A DNA stretch of 64,000 nt from Aliiroseovarius sp. F20344. Its GTDB lineage: Bacteria; Pseudomonadota; Alphaproteobacteria; Rhodobacterales; Rhodobacteraceae. Position numbers and translations under genes: made by a program. This document shows, piece by piece, positions 27,576-35,646 of the stretch. Where the stretch lies: assembly GCF_023016155.1 (NCBI RefSeq), contig NZ_JALKBG010000003.1:496001-560000 (forward strand), in the 5' to 3' direction. Below the pieces are notes generated by a model. It ran no database searches, had not been told where the DNA came from, and worked only from the letters and a program-made list of their open reading frames with translations. Within the stretch, counting starts at the first letter, position 1, and every line of letters starts with the position of its first letter.

Positions 27576-28820
27576 TTGGCCAAATCCCCGAAAACAGCCA
27601 AGGCAAAGACGAAAGCGGTGGAAGATGCCGTTGTCGTCGAAGAAACCAAGCTGGACGAGGAACAGGGATCCGAACCCGAAACCCCCGCAGAAGGCGATGA
27701 CGCGACCGGATCTGATCAAAAAGACATTTTGACTTTAGAAGATGCGATTACCCCTGATGGCGAAGAAACGCCTACGGGCAGTGATGCAGATCAACCCATC
27801 ACCGCCCCAGAACCCGCCCCGGTGCAAAAACGGGATGGCTCTGGCTTTATGCCGATGCTTCTGGGTGGCGCGGTTGCTGCAGCCTTAGGATTTGCTGCTG
27901 CACGTTATCCCGACCAATGGCCGTTTGCGTCGAATGTCGAAGATCCGATGGTTGCTGAATTGGCGGCTTTAAAGGATCGCTTGGCCGGTTTGGAAAGCAA
28001 CAGCTCGCAGCAAGCGGATAGCCTTAAGGTTTTGGAAGCTGATGACGCGGTGGACAAGTTACGAGGCGAGACCTCGGGCGCAATGGATCAGTTAAGAACG
28101 CAGTTTGACAGCGTGACCGCGAAACTGTCCGAGCTTGAGAACCGTGTACACACGGTTGAAAAGCTTCCTCAGGGTTCGGGCATGGAAGCTGCAGCCGCGG
28201 CTGCCACTGCGTATGAACGCGAATTGCAACAGATGCGCCAGATGCTGGATACAGAGCTTGCGCGTATCACGTCCCAGAAAGAAGACGCAAAAACGCTTGA
28301 GGTTTCGGCTGCCGAAACCGCCAAAGCTGCCGCAGCACGGGCCGCCATGTCGCGCGTTCATGCAGCCATTGAAACGGGCCAGCCTTTTGGCGACGCGTTG
28401 TTTGATCTGACAGAAAATGCCGAGCTGACTGCGCCTGCGTCTCTTGCCTCGGTCGCGGCGGATGGCGTCGCAACACAGCAGGGACTTCAGGCAAGTTTCC
28501 CCGAAGTTGCGCGGGCGTCTCTGGACGCCGCAATTCGCGCGGCTGTCGAGGAAGGCCAGATGGATCGGGTTTCCGCGTTTTTCCGCACTCAGCTGGGGAC
28601 ACGGTCCCTTGAGCCGAAAGAGGGCGATGACCCGGATGCGATCTTGTCGCGTGCCGAGGCTGCGTTGAAGTCAGGTCAGCTGGAAACAGCATTGGCTGAA
28701 CTTGCAACCATGCCAGACGCGGGCAAACCAGCGCTTGAACCTTGGATCGCTCGCGCCACTGCGCGCCGTGATGCGCTGGCCGACGCAATGTCCCTGTCCC
28801 AGCAACTGAACACGAATTGA
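27576..28820 (+). CDS. Mitofilin/Mic60 family inner-membrane protein
   Basis: Alphaproteobacterial homologue of the mitochondrial crista protein Mic60. It has an acidic low-complexity N-terminus, one transmembrane helix (around FMPMLLGGAVAAALGFAAA), a coiled-coil region rich in Ala, Glu, Gln and Lys, and a C-terminal mitofilin-like domain (from about SRVHAAIETGQPF onward). The likely start is TTG at 27576, nine bases after GAGAGG; a GTG at 27552 in the same frame has no good ribosome binding site. These proteins bend the inner membrane and contact outer-membrane BamA-type partners. It is encoded next to hemY, as in most alphaproteobacteria. Confidence 0.85.
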   Translation: MAKSPKTAKAKTKAVEDAVVVEETKLDEEQGSEPETPAEGDDATGSDQKDILTLEDAITPDGEETPTGSDADQPITAPEPAPVQKRDGSGFMPMLLGGAVAAALGFAAARYPDQWPFASNVEDPMVAELAALKDRLAGLESNSSQQADSLKVLEADDAVDKLRGETSGAMDQLRTQFDSVTAKLSELENRVHTVEKLPQGSGMEAAAAAATAYERELQQMRQMLDTELARITSQKEDAKTLEVSAAETAKAAAARAAMSRVHAAIETGQPFGDALFDLTENAELTAPASLASVAADGVATQQGLQASFPEVARASLDAAIRAAVEEGQMDRVSAFFRTQLGTRSLEPKEGDDPDAILSRAEAALKSGQLETALAELATMPDAGKPALEPWIARATARRDALADAMSLSQQLNTN

Positions 28821-28830
28821 GGATACGCCG

Positions 28831-30315
28831 ATGCTTTGGTCTTTGATTAAGATTGTCCTTTTCATCGCAGCGATCGCGCTTTTGACGCTGGGTGCTGGGA
28901 TCCTCATGGAAACCGATGGCGGTGTTCGCATAGCCGTGGGTGGAACCGAATTTAACATGGAGCCGCTGCAAGCTGTGATTGCCGCTGTGCTTTTGGTTGT
29001 CGCGATTTGGTTGGCGATCATTGTGATCGGTTTGGTCATTGCTTTCATTCGGTTTGTGAATGGCGATGAAACAGCGATTTCGCGTTACTTTGATCGGTCG
29101 CGCGAACGCAAAGGATACGAAGCACTGGCCGAAGGCATGATGGCGATTGCGTCGGGCGAAAGCTCGACCGCGATGTCGAAAGCTGCCCGTGCCGAGAAAT
29201 ATCTGCGACGCCCCGAGTTGACCAACCTGCTGACCGCGCAAGCGGCCGAGATGTCGGGCGACAAGCGCAAAGCGGCTCAGGTCTATAAGCGTTTGCTGAA
29301 AGATGAACGCACGCAGTTTGTTGGCGTTCGCGGGATCATGAAGCAGAAGCTTGAAGAGGGTGACACCGATACGGCGATGAAGCTGGCGGAAAAGGCGTTT
29401 GCGCTGAAACCGCGTCATACGGAAACACAGGACGTTCTTCTGGGCCTTCAGGCACAGAACAATGATTGGGCTGGCGCTCGTAAGACTCTCAGCGCCAAGC
29501 TGAAATACGGCGCTCTGCCGCGTGATGTCCACAAACGCCGTGATGCGGTTCTGGCCTTGTCCGAAGCGAAAGGCGTGATGAAAGAAGGCAATCCCGTCGA
29601 AGCACGTGAAGCCGCTATTGAAGCCAACCGTTTGTCGCCCGACCTTGTCCCTGCGGCCGTGATGGCAGCGCGCGGATATATTGCGGATGGAAAGCCGAAA
29701 TATGCTGCGCGCGTATTGGTGAAGGCATGGTCTGCGCAGCCGCATCCAGATTTGGCGGCGACATTTGCAGAGATTGCTCCGGATGAAAGCCCAGCAGAAC
29801 GGATCAAGCGATTCCGTGCGCTGACAAAGCATCAGGACGGGAATCCTGAAACCAGAATGCTGGTGGCAGAATTGAATATTGCGGCCGAGGATTATCCGGC
29901 TGCCCGCAAGGCGCTGGGCGATTTGCCTGATACTCTTCCATCGCAACGTGCGCTGACACTTTTGGCTGCGATTGAACGTGGCGAAGGTGCATCGGACCAT
30001 GAAGTCCGCGCAGTTCTTGCGCGTGCTGTGACTGCTCCGCGCGGGCCGCAATGGGTATGCGAAAGCTGCAACCACGTGCATGCGGCGTGGCTTCCGGTGT
30101 GTAACAACTGCGATGGGTTTGACACTCTGGCGTGGAAACAAGCACCCGAGGCCGAAGGCGCTGTGCCTTCAGGGGCTGAAATGCTTCCCTTGGTTGTTGG
30201 AGACGCTCCTGAGGCCGAGCTTGAGGATGAACTGGTCGACGGTGACGATGCCGAGCCGACTGTTCTGGAAGGTGAAGTTGTCAAAGAAGCCGACGAAAAG
30301 CCGGTCATCCACTGA
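28831..30315 (+). CDS. hemY: HemY-like TPR membrane protein
   Basis: The 494-residue protein has two N-terminal transmembrane helices (about 4-24 and 42-70) of the HemY_N type, then a helical repeat (TPR-like) region to about residue 400. It ends with a zinc-ribbon-like patch, WVCESCN and VCNNCDG (two CxxC pairs), and an acidic tail. The name is historical from the hem operon; the protein is not the protoporphyrinogen oxidase also called HemY, and its exact role in heme metabolism is unsettled. It lies 10 bases downstream of the mitofilin gene. Confidence 0.87.
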   Translation: MLWSLIKIVLFIAAIALLTLGAGILMETDGGVRIAVGGTEFNMEPLQAVIAAVLLVVAIWLAIIVIGLVIAFIRFVNGDETAISRYFDRSRERKGYEALAEGMMAIASGESSTAMSKAARAEKYLRRPELTNLLTAQAAEMSGDKRKAAQVYKRLLKDERTQFVGVRGIMKQKLEEGDTDTAMKLAEKAFALKPRHTETQDVLLGLQAQNNDWAGARKTLSAKLKYGALPRDVHKRRDAVLALSEAKGVMKEGNPVEAREAAIEANRLSPDLVPAAVMAARGYIADGKPKYAARVLVKAWSAQPHPDLAATFAEIAPDESPAERIKRFRALTKHQDGNPETRMLVAELNIAAEDYPAARKALGDLPDTLPSQRALTLLAAIERGEGASDHEVRAVLARAVTAPRGPQWVCESCNHVHAAWLPVCNNCDGFDTLAWKQAPEAEGAVPSGAEMLPLVVGDAPEAELEDELVDGDDAEPTVLEGEVVKEADEKPVIH

Positions 30316-30330
30316 TCTGATCAGGCGGCG

Positions 30331-31563
30331 TCAGTTTGTTGCCGCTTGATACCACGCCACGATGGTTTGACGCTCTTCCGGCTCCATGAAACTGACATTG
30401 GCGGGCGGCATGGCTGTCGTGCGGCCAGAGTGCAAGTAGATCGCCTTAGCCCATTTCGCGACTTCTGGCGCTGTTTCAAGAAGCACGTTCTTGGGTGCGC
30501 GGTGGATGCCTTCATATCCCGGTTCGCGTGCATGGCACATCGAACAACGGCCCAAAACAATGTCCGTCACATCCTCGAACCCTTGCGCGTCGGCAAAGAC
30601 TTGTTCGGTTTTCGTAAAGGCGCGCGCGTCTTCGTCGTCCCAGCTGCTTTGTTCCAACGGAGCGGTGGACAGCCACATGATCACAATAAAAAGAATTGTC
30701 GTCACGGCCCACGTCCATGTAGGTTTACCAAGTCGGGCATGCATTGAGTTGAAGTAGTGCCGGATCGTAACCCCCATCAGGAACACAAGTGCCGCGATGA
30801 TCCAGTTGTATTGCGACGCAAAAGCCAGTGGATAGTGGTTGGACAGCATCAGGAAAACGACCGGAAGCGTCAGGTAGTTGTTGTGGGTCGACCGCAGTTT
30901 GGCAATTTTTCCGTATTTCGCGTCCGGGGCGCGGCCCTCTTGCAGGTCTTTCACGACGATCCGTTGGTTCGGCATGATGATTAGAAAGACGTTTGCGGTC
31001 ATAATTGTCGCGGTGAACGCGCCAAGATGAAGCATCATCGCGCGGCCGGTGAAGATCTGGTTGTATCCCCAACCCATAGCGACCAAGAGGACAAACAAAA
31101 GCACCATCAGAACTGTTGGGCGTTCCGCCAAACCGGATTTGCACAGCGTGTCGTAAACCAGCCAACCGACCGTCAAGGAGGCCGCGGAAATCAGAATCCC
31201 CTGCCATAGGGCCAGATCCGATTTCGCCGCGTCGATCAGGTAAAGCTCGCCCCCGACCCAGTAGACAATCATCAGTAGCGCAGCGCCTGATAGCCAGGTT
31301 GCATAGCTCTCCCATTTGAACCAAGTCAGATGCTCGGGCATGTTTTCAGGTGCCACAAGAAACTTGCGAATGTGGTAGAAACCACCTCCGTGCACCTGCC
31401 ATTCTTCCCCGTGCGCGCCTTTGGGAAGATCAGGGGCTTTGCGCAGACCCAAGTCCAGAGCGATGAAATAGAATGACGATCCGATCCATGCAATTGCTGT
31501 GATGACGTGCAGCCAACGCACGGCAAACCCCACCCACTCCCAGATAATCGCTGCTTCGGTCAT
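30331..31563 (-). CDS. puuD: Urate hydroxylase PuuD
   Basis: A 410-residue integral membrane protein with about eight transmembrane helices followed by a C-terminal cytochrome c domain carrying GRCSMCHAREP (CxxCH) and the axial methionine region TTAMPPANVSF. PuuD oxidises urate to 5-hydroxyisourate, probably passing electrons into the respiratory chain through its own heme. It stands alone here; the rest of urate breakdown (hydroxyisourate hydrolase, OHCU decarboxylase, allantoinase) is not in the window. It converges with hemY. Confidence 0.94.
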   Translation of the reverse strand: MTEAAIIWEWVGFAVRWLHVITAIAWIGSSFYFIALDLGLRKAPDLPKGAHGEEWQVHGGGFYHIRKFLVAPENMPEHLTWFKWESYATWLSGAALLMIVYWVGGELYLIDAAKSDLALWQGILISAASLTVGWLVYDTLCKSGLAERPTVLMVLLFVLLVAMGWGYNQIFTGRAMMLHLGAFTATIMTANVFLIIMPNQRIVVKDLQEGRAPDAKYGKIAKLRSTHNNYLTLPVVFLMLSNHYPLAFASQYNWIIAALVFLMGVTIRHYFNSMHARLGKPTWTWAVTTILFIVIMWLSTAPLEQSSWDDEDARAFTKTEQVFADAQGFEDVTDIVLGRCSMCHAREPGYEGIHRAPKNVLLETAPEVAKWAKAIYLHSGRTTAMPPANVSFMEPEERQTIVAWYQAATN

Positions 31564-31740
31564 GTCGCTGTCCCCTGATGTCTTGGGCGCAAAGCGCCAT
31601 CGCCGAGACTAACCCGAAACCCGGGGGGAACGTCCATCTTTTTATGCGTCTGAGGGCTGGCCATTTTCGCTTGCGCAATGCTGGTGGCGAGTCTAAAACC
31701 CCCAACGCTGCCGGGCGATACGTCGCTGGAAAGCAAGTGG

Positions 31741-31816
31741 GCCGCTGTAGCTCAGCTGGTAGAGCACGTCATTCGTAATGATGGGGTCGGAGGTTCGAGT
31801 CCTCTCAGCGGCACCA
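31741..31816 (+). tRNA. tRNA-Thr (anticodon CGT)
   Basis: A complete 76-base cloverleaf. Acceptor GCCGCTG / CAGCGGC, D arm GCTC-GAGC, anticodon arm CGTCA-TTCGTAA-TGATG with anticodon CGT reading ACG, T arm GGAGG-TTCGAGT-CCTCT, and an encoded CCA end. Confidence 0.98.
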
Positions 31817-31883
31817 CCTTTTTAACGTCACAGCGCAATATTGGTTTTGGTGTCCTGATGTTGGTCTCAGAACGGCAAACTCT

Positions 31884-33071
31884 TTAGTTCACCATGATTA
31901 CGTCACCGGCGCGCATGCTTTTTTCTGAGTTTCCAGTGCGGATCCAGATCTTGTCGCCGCGAATGCGTGATACGCGAAGTCCGCTTAGCTGTGTGCCTTT
32001 TGTAACCTTCACAATCTGACCGTTTTCAAGTGCCAGCAAAGCCCAGACGGCTGTGCGGGTTTGGAATACACCAACAATAGAAACGCGTTTGCTGCCAGCG
32101 ACGGATACGTTGCTGATCTTAGGTGGTTTTGGGGTTACGACTTCCGGCTTAGGCGTCTGTGGCTTCTCAGCGACCACAGGCTTTTCGATCACGACAGGAC
32201 GCGCTGGGCGTGGCTGCGGACGAAGGGTATATGTCGCGACCTGTGCCGGCTCCGGCACAGGTTGGATGGCGATCTCTGTCGGCTCAGCTGTAACCACTTC
32301 TTCCGTGATGACGGTTTCAGGTTCCGCCAAAGCAGGTTCCTTCTGCGCCGGCAGGGGATCCCTCAAAACGCTAGGGAACAGGATGTCAGATCGGGATGGA
32401 CCGAATGACGCGAGCTTGGGACCAGCAAGTGGATATTCAATCTCGGGTTCTTTCGAACCAAGAAGACCAAGCAGATCAGTGCGGTCTGCAGTATCTGCAA
32501 ACAGAAGTTCTGGCAAAACTGTCTCGACGGCCGCTGAGCGCGTGTCTGATAACTGAGGCACGACCTCACGCACTACTGGTGGTGCGACCTGAAGGCTTCC
32601 CAAGGATGCGAGAATCTCAGGGGCGCCTGTCGGATGTGTGCTTTCCCAACCTGTACTGCGCACGATTGGATTGAAGTCAGGTTTTAGTTTTGGTGCGGTG
32701 GTCGAAATCACAGGTGCAGATAACCCATTAGAAACGTCAACCAAACGCGCAGGTTCGATCAAGTTCACATACGTAACTTCGATCTCAACAGGCTTTTCGG
32801 GCACCACAGGTTCTGGCTGCACCTCGACGACGACTGGCGCTTTGGGCGTGCCTTCGACCTCGTCTATAGGAGAAAATGCTGCATAGTTATGTGTTGCCGA
32901 AAGCTCGCCATTGGGCAAAATCATGTTTGACGCGGCGATTGCCACGGTCAAAAACAGGCACCCCGCACCCGCAAAAACCGAAACTACCGAGATCGGAACA
33001 TATCTCGTATCAGAAATTTCCATCAGCAATACCCACAAACCAGCAACAACATACGCAACTCCGATCCGCAC
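31884..33071 (-). CDS. Proline/glutamate-rich envelope protein with PilP/GspC-like C-terminal domain
   Basis: The 395-residue product has two hydrophobic segments at the N-terminus (about 4-18 and 26-48), a long low-complexity middle rich in Pro, Val, Glu and Ala (for example EKPVVAEKPQTPKPEVV), and a compact C-terminal domain. The C-terminal domain, with SIVGVFQTRTAVWALLAL, GQIVKVTKGTQL and GDKIWIR, resembles the small beta domain of PilP and GspC proteins that links inner- and outer-membrane parts of secretion and pilus machines. No other pilus or type II secretion gene lies nearby. It is divergent from the lipoprotein trio at 33335. Confidence 0.72.
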   Translation of the reverse strand: MRIGVAYVVAGLWVLLMEISDTRYVPISVVSVFAGAGCLFLTVAIAASNMILPNGELSATHNYAAFSPIDEVEGTPKAPVVVEVQPEPVVPEKPVEIEVTYVNLIEPARLVDVSNGLSAPVISTTAPKLKPDFNPIVRSTGWESTHPTGAPEILASLGSLQVAPPVVREVVPQLSDTRSAAVETVLPELLFADTADRTDLLGLLGSKEPEIEYPLAGPKLASFGPSRSDILFPSVLRDPLPAQKEPALAEPETVITEEVVTAEPTEIAIQPVPEPAQVATYTLRPQPRPARPVVIEKPVVAEKPQTPKPEVVTPKPPKISNVSVAGSKRVSIVGVFQTRTAVWALLALENGQIVKVTKGTQLSGLRVSRIRGDKIWIRTGNSEKSMRAGDVIMVN

Positions 33072-33334
33072 CGTAATGTACGAAAAGGTATACTGGCAGT
33101 AATTCCACTACAGTTCGTTACTACAGCGCAATTACGTCAGAATTTGACGCAGAATGAGGCGAGTCTGGGTGGATTTCAACGATTTGGCCCTAATGGCAAG
33201 CAAGAATTATGACAAGTGTGACATTCGAATCTTTCAATCGAGGAATAGAATGCTTGTGTTTTTCCACTGATTCCGTATTTCAGTGTGAAAGCATTTCGCT
33301 GGATGGAACAAATATTACACAGGGTTTCTTGGGG
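33072..33334. promoter_or_regulatory. Divergent intergenic region with a leader hairpin
   Basis: About 260 bases, AT-richer than the surroundings, between the PilP-like gene and the lipoprotein operon. Near its right end is a 10-pair imperfect hairpin: TTTCCACTGA (33261-33270) pairs with TCAGTG-T-GAAA (33280-33290) across a 9-base loop. A direct repeat ACTACAG occurs near 33107-33125. It should carry both promoters; no regulator site was recognised. Confidence 0.4.
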
Positions 33335-34045
33335 ATGAACTACCTACCAACATTAAGTCTTGCGGGAGCTGCGGTGACGTTGATGCTGAGCGGCTGCGTA
33401 AGCAACGAAGGCGCCAATAGTCAGGCGGATGTGGTCGCCGAAGTAGCACCAGAAACAAAAATGGCATCAAATTCGGCGCAGTTTCATGCGGTCGAAGACG
33501 CACAGGAATTGATCAGCGCGCGTGCTGGCGACTATGAAAAACTGACACGCGATGCCCAGCAAAAAGGGGCGATTGGCGGGGCTTTGCGTGGCGCGCTTCT
33601 TGGATTGATCATTGATGCAGATCCCGCACTGATCGTTGGCGGCGCAGTTATCGGCGGCATGATCGGGGCCGAAAGTGGCACTAAAGTCGCTTCGAACCTG
33701 ATCTTGGAACATAAAAACTATCTGATCCGTCGCTGGTCGTTGGAGCAGGTACTGGCTTCGGTACGCACCGACAGCACGAACACGCGCTTTGATTTGATCC
33801 TGTCGAACAAGATGATCGACGCGACCAAAGGTGTTCCCACCCAATCCGTTGATGCCAAGACAGTGGCGCAACTGGGTGAGTTCAAGAACCATGCCGTTTC
33901 GCGCGCATTGGCGCTGAAAGAGATCCTGCCGATCTACGACGAACAACCAGTTGCACAAAAGCAATTGGAACAAGAGCTGAAGACCCAGCTTGCAATGATT
34001 TCCGAGTTTAACAAGAACCTGCTTCAGCTGGAGGCGCTCACATGA
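33335..34045 (+). CDS. Glycine-zipper lipoprotein, first gene of a three-lipoprotein operon
   Basis: I start at MNYLPTLSL because it begins a lipoprotein signal ending LMLSGC; the frame is open 42 codons further upstream but that part has no features. The 236-residue protein has a glycine-zipper hydrophobic segment (GGALRGALLGLIID... IVGGAVIGGMIGAESG) that can form a membrane-inserted hairpin, followed by a helical C-terminal region ending in a probable coiled coil (QLEQELKTQLAMISEFNK). I recognise no named family beyond the glycine zipper. Its stop overlaps the next gene as ATGA. Confidence 0.75.
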   Translation: MNYLPTLSLAGAAVTLMLSGCVSNEGANSQADVVAEVAPETKMASNSAQFHAVEDAQELISARAGDYEKLTRDAQQKGAIGGALRGALLGLIIDADPALIVGGAVIGGMIGAESGTKVASNLILEHKNYLIRRWSLEQVLASVRTDSTNTRFDLILSNKMIDATKGVPTQSVDAKTVAQLGEFKNHAVSRALALKEILPIYDEQPVAQKQLEQELKTQLAMISEFNKNLLQLEALT

Positions 34046-34254
34046 CCTCGCCACGTTTTTTGAATGCAGTTTTGGCTGGGACCGTTTTGATGGCGGCTAC
34101 TGCCTGCACACCGACCCAAACGCTGGAAGATCCCTGTGCCGCAGCAGATCGCCCGGTAACGTTGGCAAACCTTCTCGAGAACAGTTTCGCAAGCGCCTAT
34201 GAGGCGTGCTTGGCCGAAGTTCGCGACGAGGCCGTTCAGGAACTGGAGAAATAA
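34042..34254 (+). CDS. Small lipoprotein, second gene of the trio
   Basis: A 70-residue product: lipoprotein signal ending AATAC, then a mature part of about 49 residues with two further cysteines (DPCAAAD and EACLAEV) that could pair. Its ATG overlaps the stop of the glycine-zipper lipoprotein gene, implying coupled translation. No known family recognised. The mature protein is mainly helical and acidic. Confidence 0.68.
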   Translation: MTSPRFLNAVLAGTVLMAATACTPTQTLEDPCAAADRPVTLANLLENSFASAYEACLAEVRDEAVQELEK

Positions 34255-34255
34255 G

Positions 34256-34450
34256 GTGCGCAACAAGATCATCCTGATCGGGTTCTGCGCTGCCCTTTCT
34301 GCCTGCAGTGCACAGCACATGCCCCATAACACCAGCGGCGATTGTGCCGAAGGGCCGTGCGAGGTGACCCGCGCAGATGTTTCGGATCGTCATTGGTTGT
34401 ACCAGTGGTACTACTTCTTGGCCTTCCCGTTCATCAGCGGTTCGTCCTGA
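34256..34450 (+). CDS. Small lipoprotein, third gene of the trio
   Basis: The 64-residue product starts at GTG, nine bases after GGAG and one base after the preceding stop. It has a lipoprotein signal ending LSACSA and a mature part of about 45 residues with two cysteines (GDCAEGPC) and an aromatic C-terminal stretch, WLYQWYYFLAFPFISG, long enough to sit on or in a membrane. No known family recognised. A terminator follows, so the operon has three genes. Confidence 0.62.
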   Translation: MRNKIILIGFCAALSACSAQHMPHNTSGDCAEGPCEVTRADVSDRHWLYQWYYFLAFPFISGSS

Positions 34451-34478
34451 TCCCAGTATAAACAGATGAAATGAATAG

Positions 34479-34511
34479 GCAGGCGGGGTGAAAGCTCTGC
34501 CTGCTTTGTTT
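34479..34511 (+). terminator. Intrinsic terminator of the lipoprotein operon
   Basis: Stem GCAGGCGGGGT / GCTCTGCCTGC with GU pairs and a short GAA-type loop (34479-34504), followed by TTTGTTT. Confidence 0.68.
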
Positions 34512-34565
34512 CGCAGTACCCGAATCTCACTCACGTGTCCTTTGTAAAGCCTCCGGCAATCAGAA

Positions 34566-34593
34566 ACACGAAAGCCGCGTCTTTCGACGCGGC
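34566..34593 (-). terminator. Terminator downstream of tRNA-Lys
   Basis: Perfect stem GCCGCGTC / GACGCGGC (34574-34581 and 34586-34593), loop TTTC; on the minus strand the stem is followed by TTTCGTGTTT, right after the tRNA-Lys gene. Confidence 0.7.
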
Positions 34594-34622
34594 TCGCAAC
34601 ATCTTGATATTTAAGATGAAAG

Positions 34623-34698
34623 TGGTGAGCCGTGAAGGATTCGAACCTTCGACCCACTGATTAAAAGTCAGTTGCTCTACCAACTGAGCTAACGGCCC
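34623..34698 (-). tRNA. tRNA-Lys (anticodon TTT)
   Basis: A complete 76-base cloverleaf on the minus strand. Acceptor GGGCCGT / ACGGCTC, D arm GCTC-GAGC, anticodon arm ACTGA-CTTTTAA-TCAGT with anticodon TTT, T arm GAAGG-TTCGAAT-CCTTC, and an encoded CCA end. Confidence 0.98.
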
Positions 34699-34808
34699 AC
34701 TCTGTGAGCGCGGTGACTAAAGGGCGGGGCGTGCGGGGTCAACCCCATTTTCGAATGAATCTGCACGATCTCTGGCAAAAGTTTTCACAAGGGCTTATAT
34801 CGCGGCTC

Positions 34809-35645
34809 ATGGCTGATGCTGGTGCAGATATGAATGCCCTCGACTTCATGAAATGGCATGGGGCAGGCAATGACTTCGTGATGATCGATTCACGGGGGCG
34901 GGATGCTGTTGTGACTCGCGAACTGGCAGCTGGGCTGGGGGATCGCAATCGCGGCGTTGGCTTTGATCAACTGGCCGAGATTCGCAGCTCGGACGTGGCG
35001 GATGTCGATCTGGATTTCTGGAACAGTGATGGCAGTCGGGCCGGGGCATGTGGAAACGCAACGCGGTGTGTTGCGCGTTATATCATTGATCAGACTGGTA
35101 AGGACTCATTGACAATCCGCACCATGCGCGGCGTTTTGGAAGCGCGTGCAGATGGCGATCTGGTGGCCGTGAATATGGGGCAACCTCAGCTTACGTGGAA
35201 CGAGGTGCCGCTTTCACAGGATGTGGACCTGCAACACCTGCCGCTGGACGGTGATCCTGTGGCAGTTGGCATGGGCAATCCCCATTGCGTGTTCTTTGTG
35301 GAAGATGCCGAAACTGTAGATGTAGCAGTCATTGGTCCACGGTTTGAAACCGATCCTTTGTTCCCCGAAGCCACGAATGTTGAATTTGCTGAGATTCGCG
35401 CACGAGACGAGATTCGCATGCGTGTTTGGGAACGTGGTACCGGCATCACGCTTGCCTGTGGATCGGGCGCCTGTGCGACCGCTGTAGCAGCCCATCAGCG
35501 CGGCCTCACCGATAAGCGCGTGCGGATGGAGCTGGATGGCGGCTGGCTGACGCTGGAGTGGCGCGAGGATGGCGTCTGGATGACCGGCCCCACCGCATTT
35601 GTCTATAGTGGCCAGCTGACGCAAGCCTTTCTGAAGGGGCTGTAA
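34809..35645 (+). CDS. dapF: Diaminopimelate epimerase
   Basis: A PLP-independent epimerase that converts L,L- to meso-diaminopimelate for lysine and peptidoglycan. The two catalytic cysteines are in GACGNATRC (Cys81 from this start) and [13 protein letters not shown] start at [11 protein letters not shown], giving 278 residues, the usual length; MNALDFMKW at 34830 is an alternative, and the longer frame to 34704 is too close to the tRNA. Neither start has a strong ribosome binding site. It is followed one base later by mtaB. Confidence 0.94.
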   Translation: MADAGADMNALDFMKWHGAGNDFVMIDSRGRDAVVTRELAAGLGDRNRGVGFDQLAEIRSSDVADVDLDFWNSDGSRAGACGNATRCVARYIIDQTGKDSLTIRTMRGVLEARADGDLVAVNMGQPQLTWNEVPLSQDVDLQHLPLDGDPVAVGMGNPHCVFFVEDAETVDVAVIGPRFETDPLFPEATNVEFAEIRARDEIRMRVWERGTGITLACGSGACATAVAAHQRGLTDKRVRMELDGGWLTLEWREDGVWMTGPTAFVYSGQLTQAFLKGL

Positions 35646-35646
35646 G

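Noticed and set aside
28267-30141. A 624-codon minus-strand frame across the mitofilin and hemY genes
   Set aside because: It is antisense to two recognisable genes, is rich in His, Arg and Cys without domains, and has no ribosome binding site.
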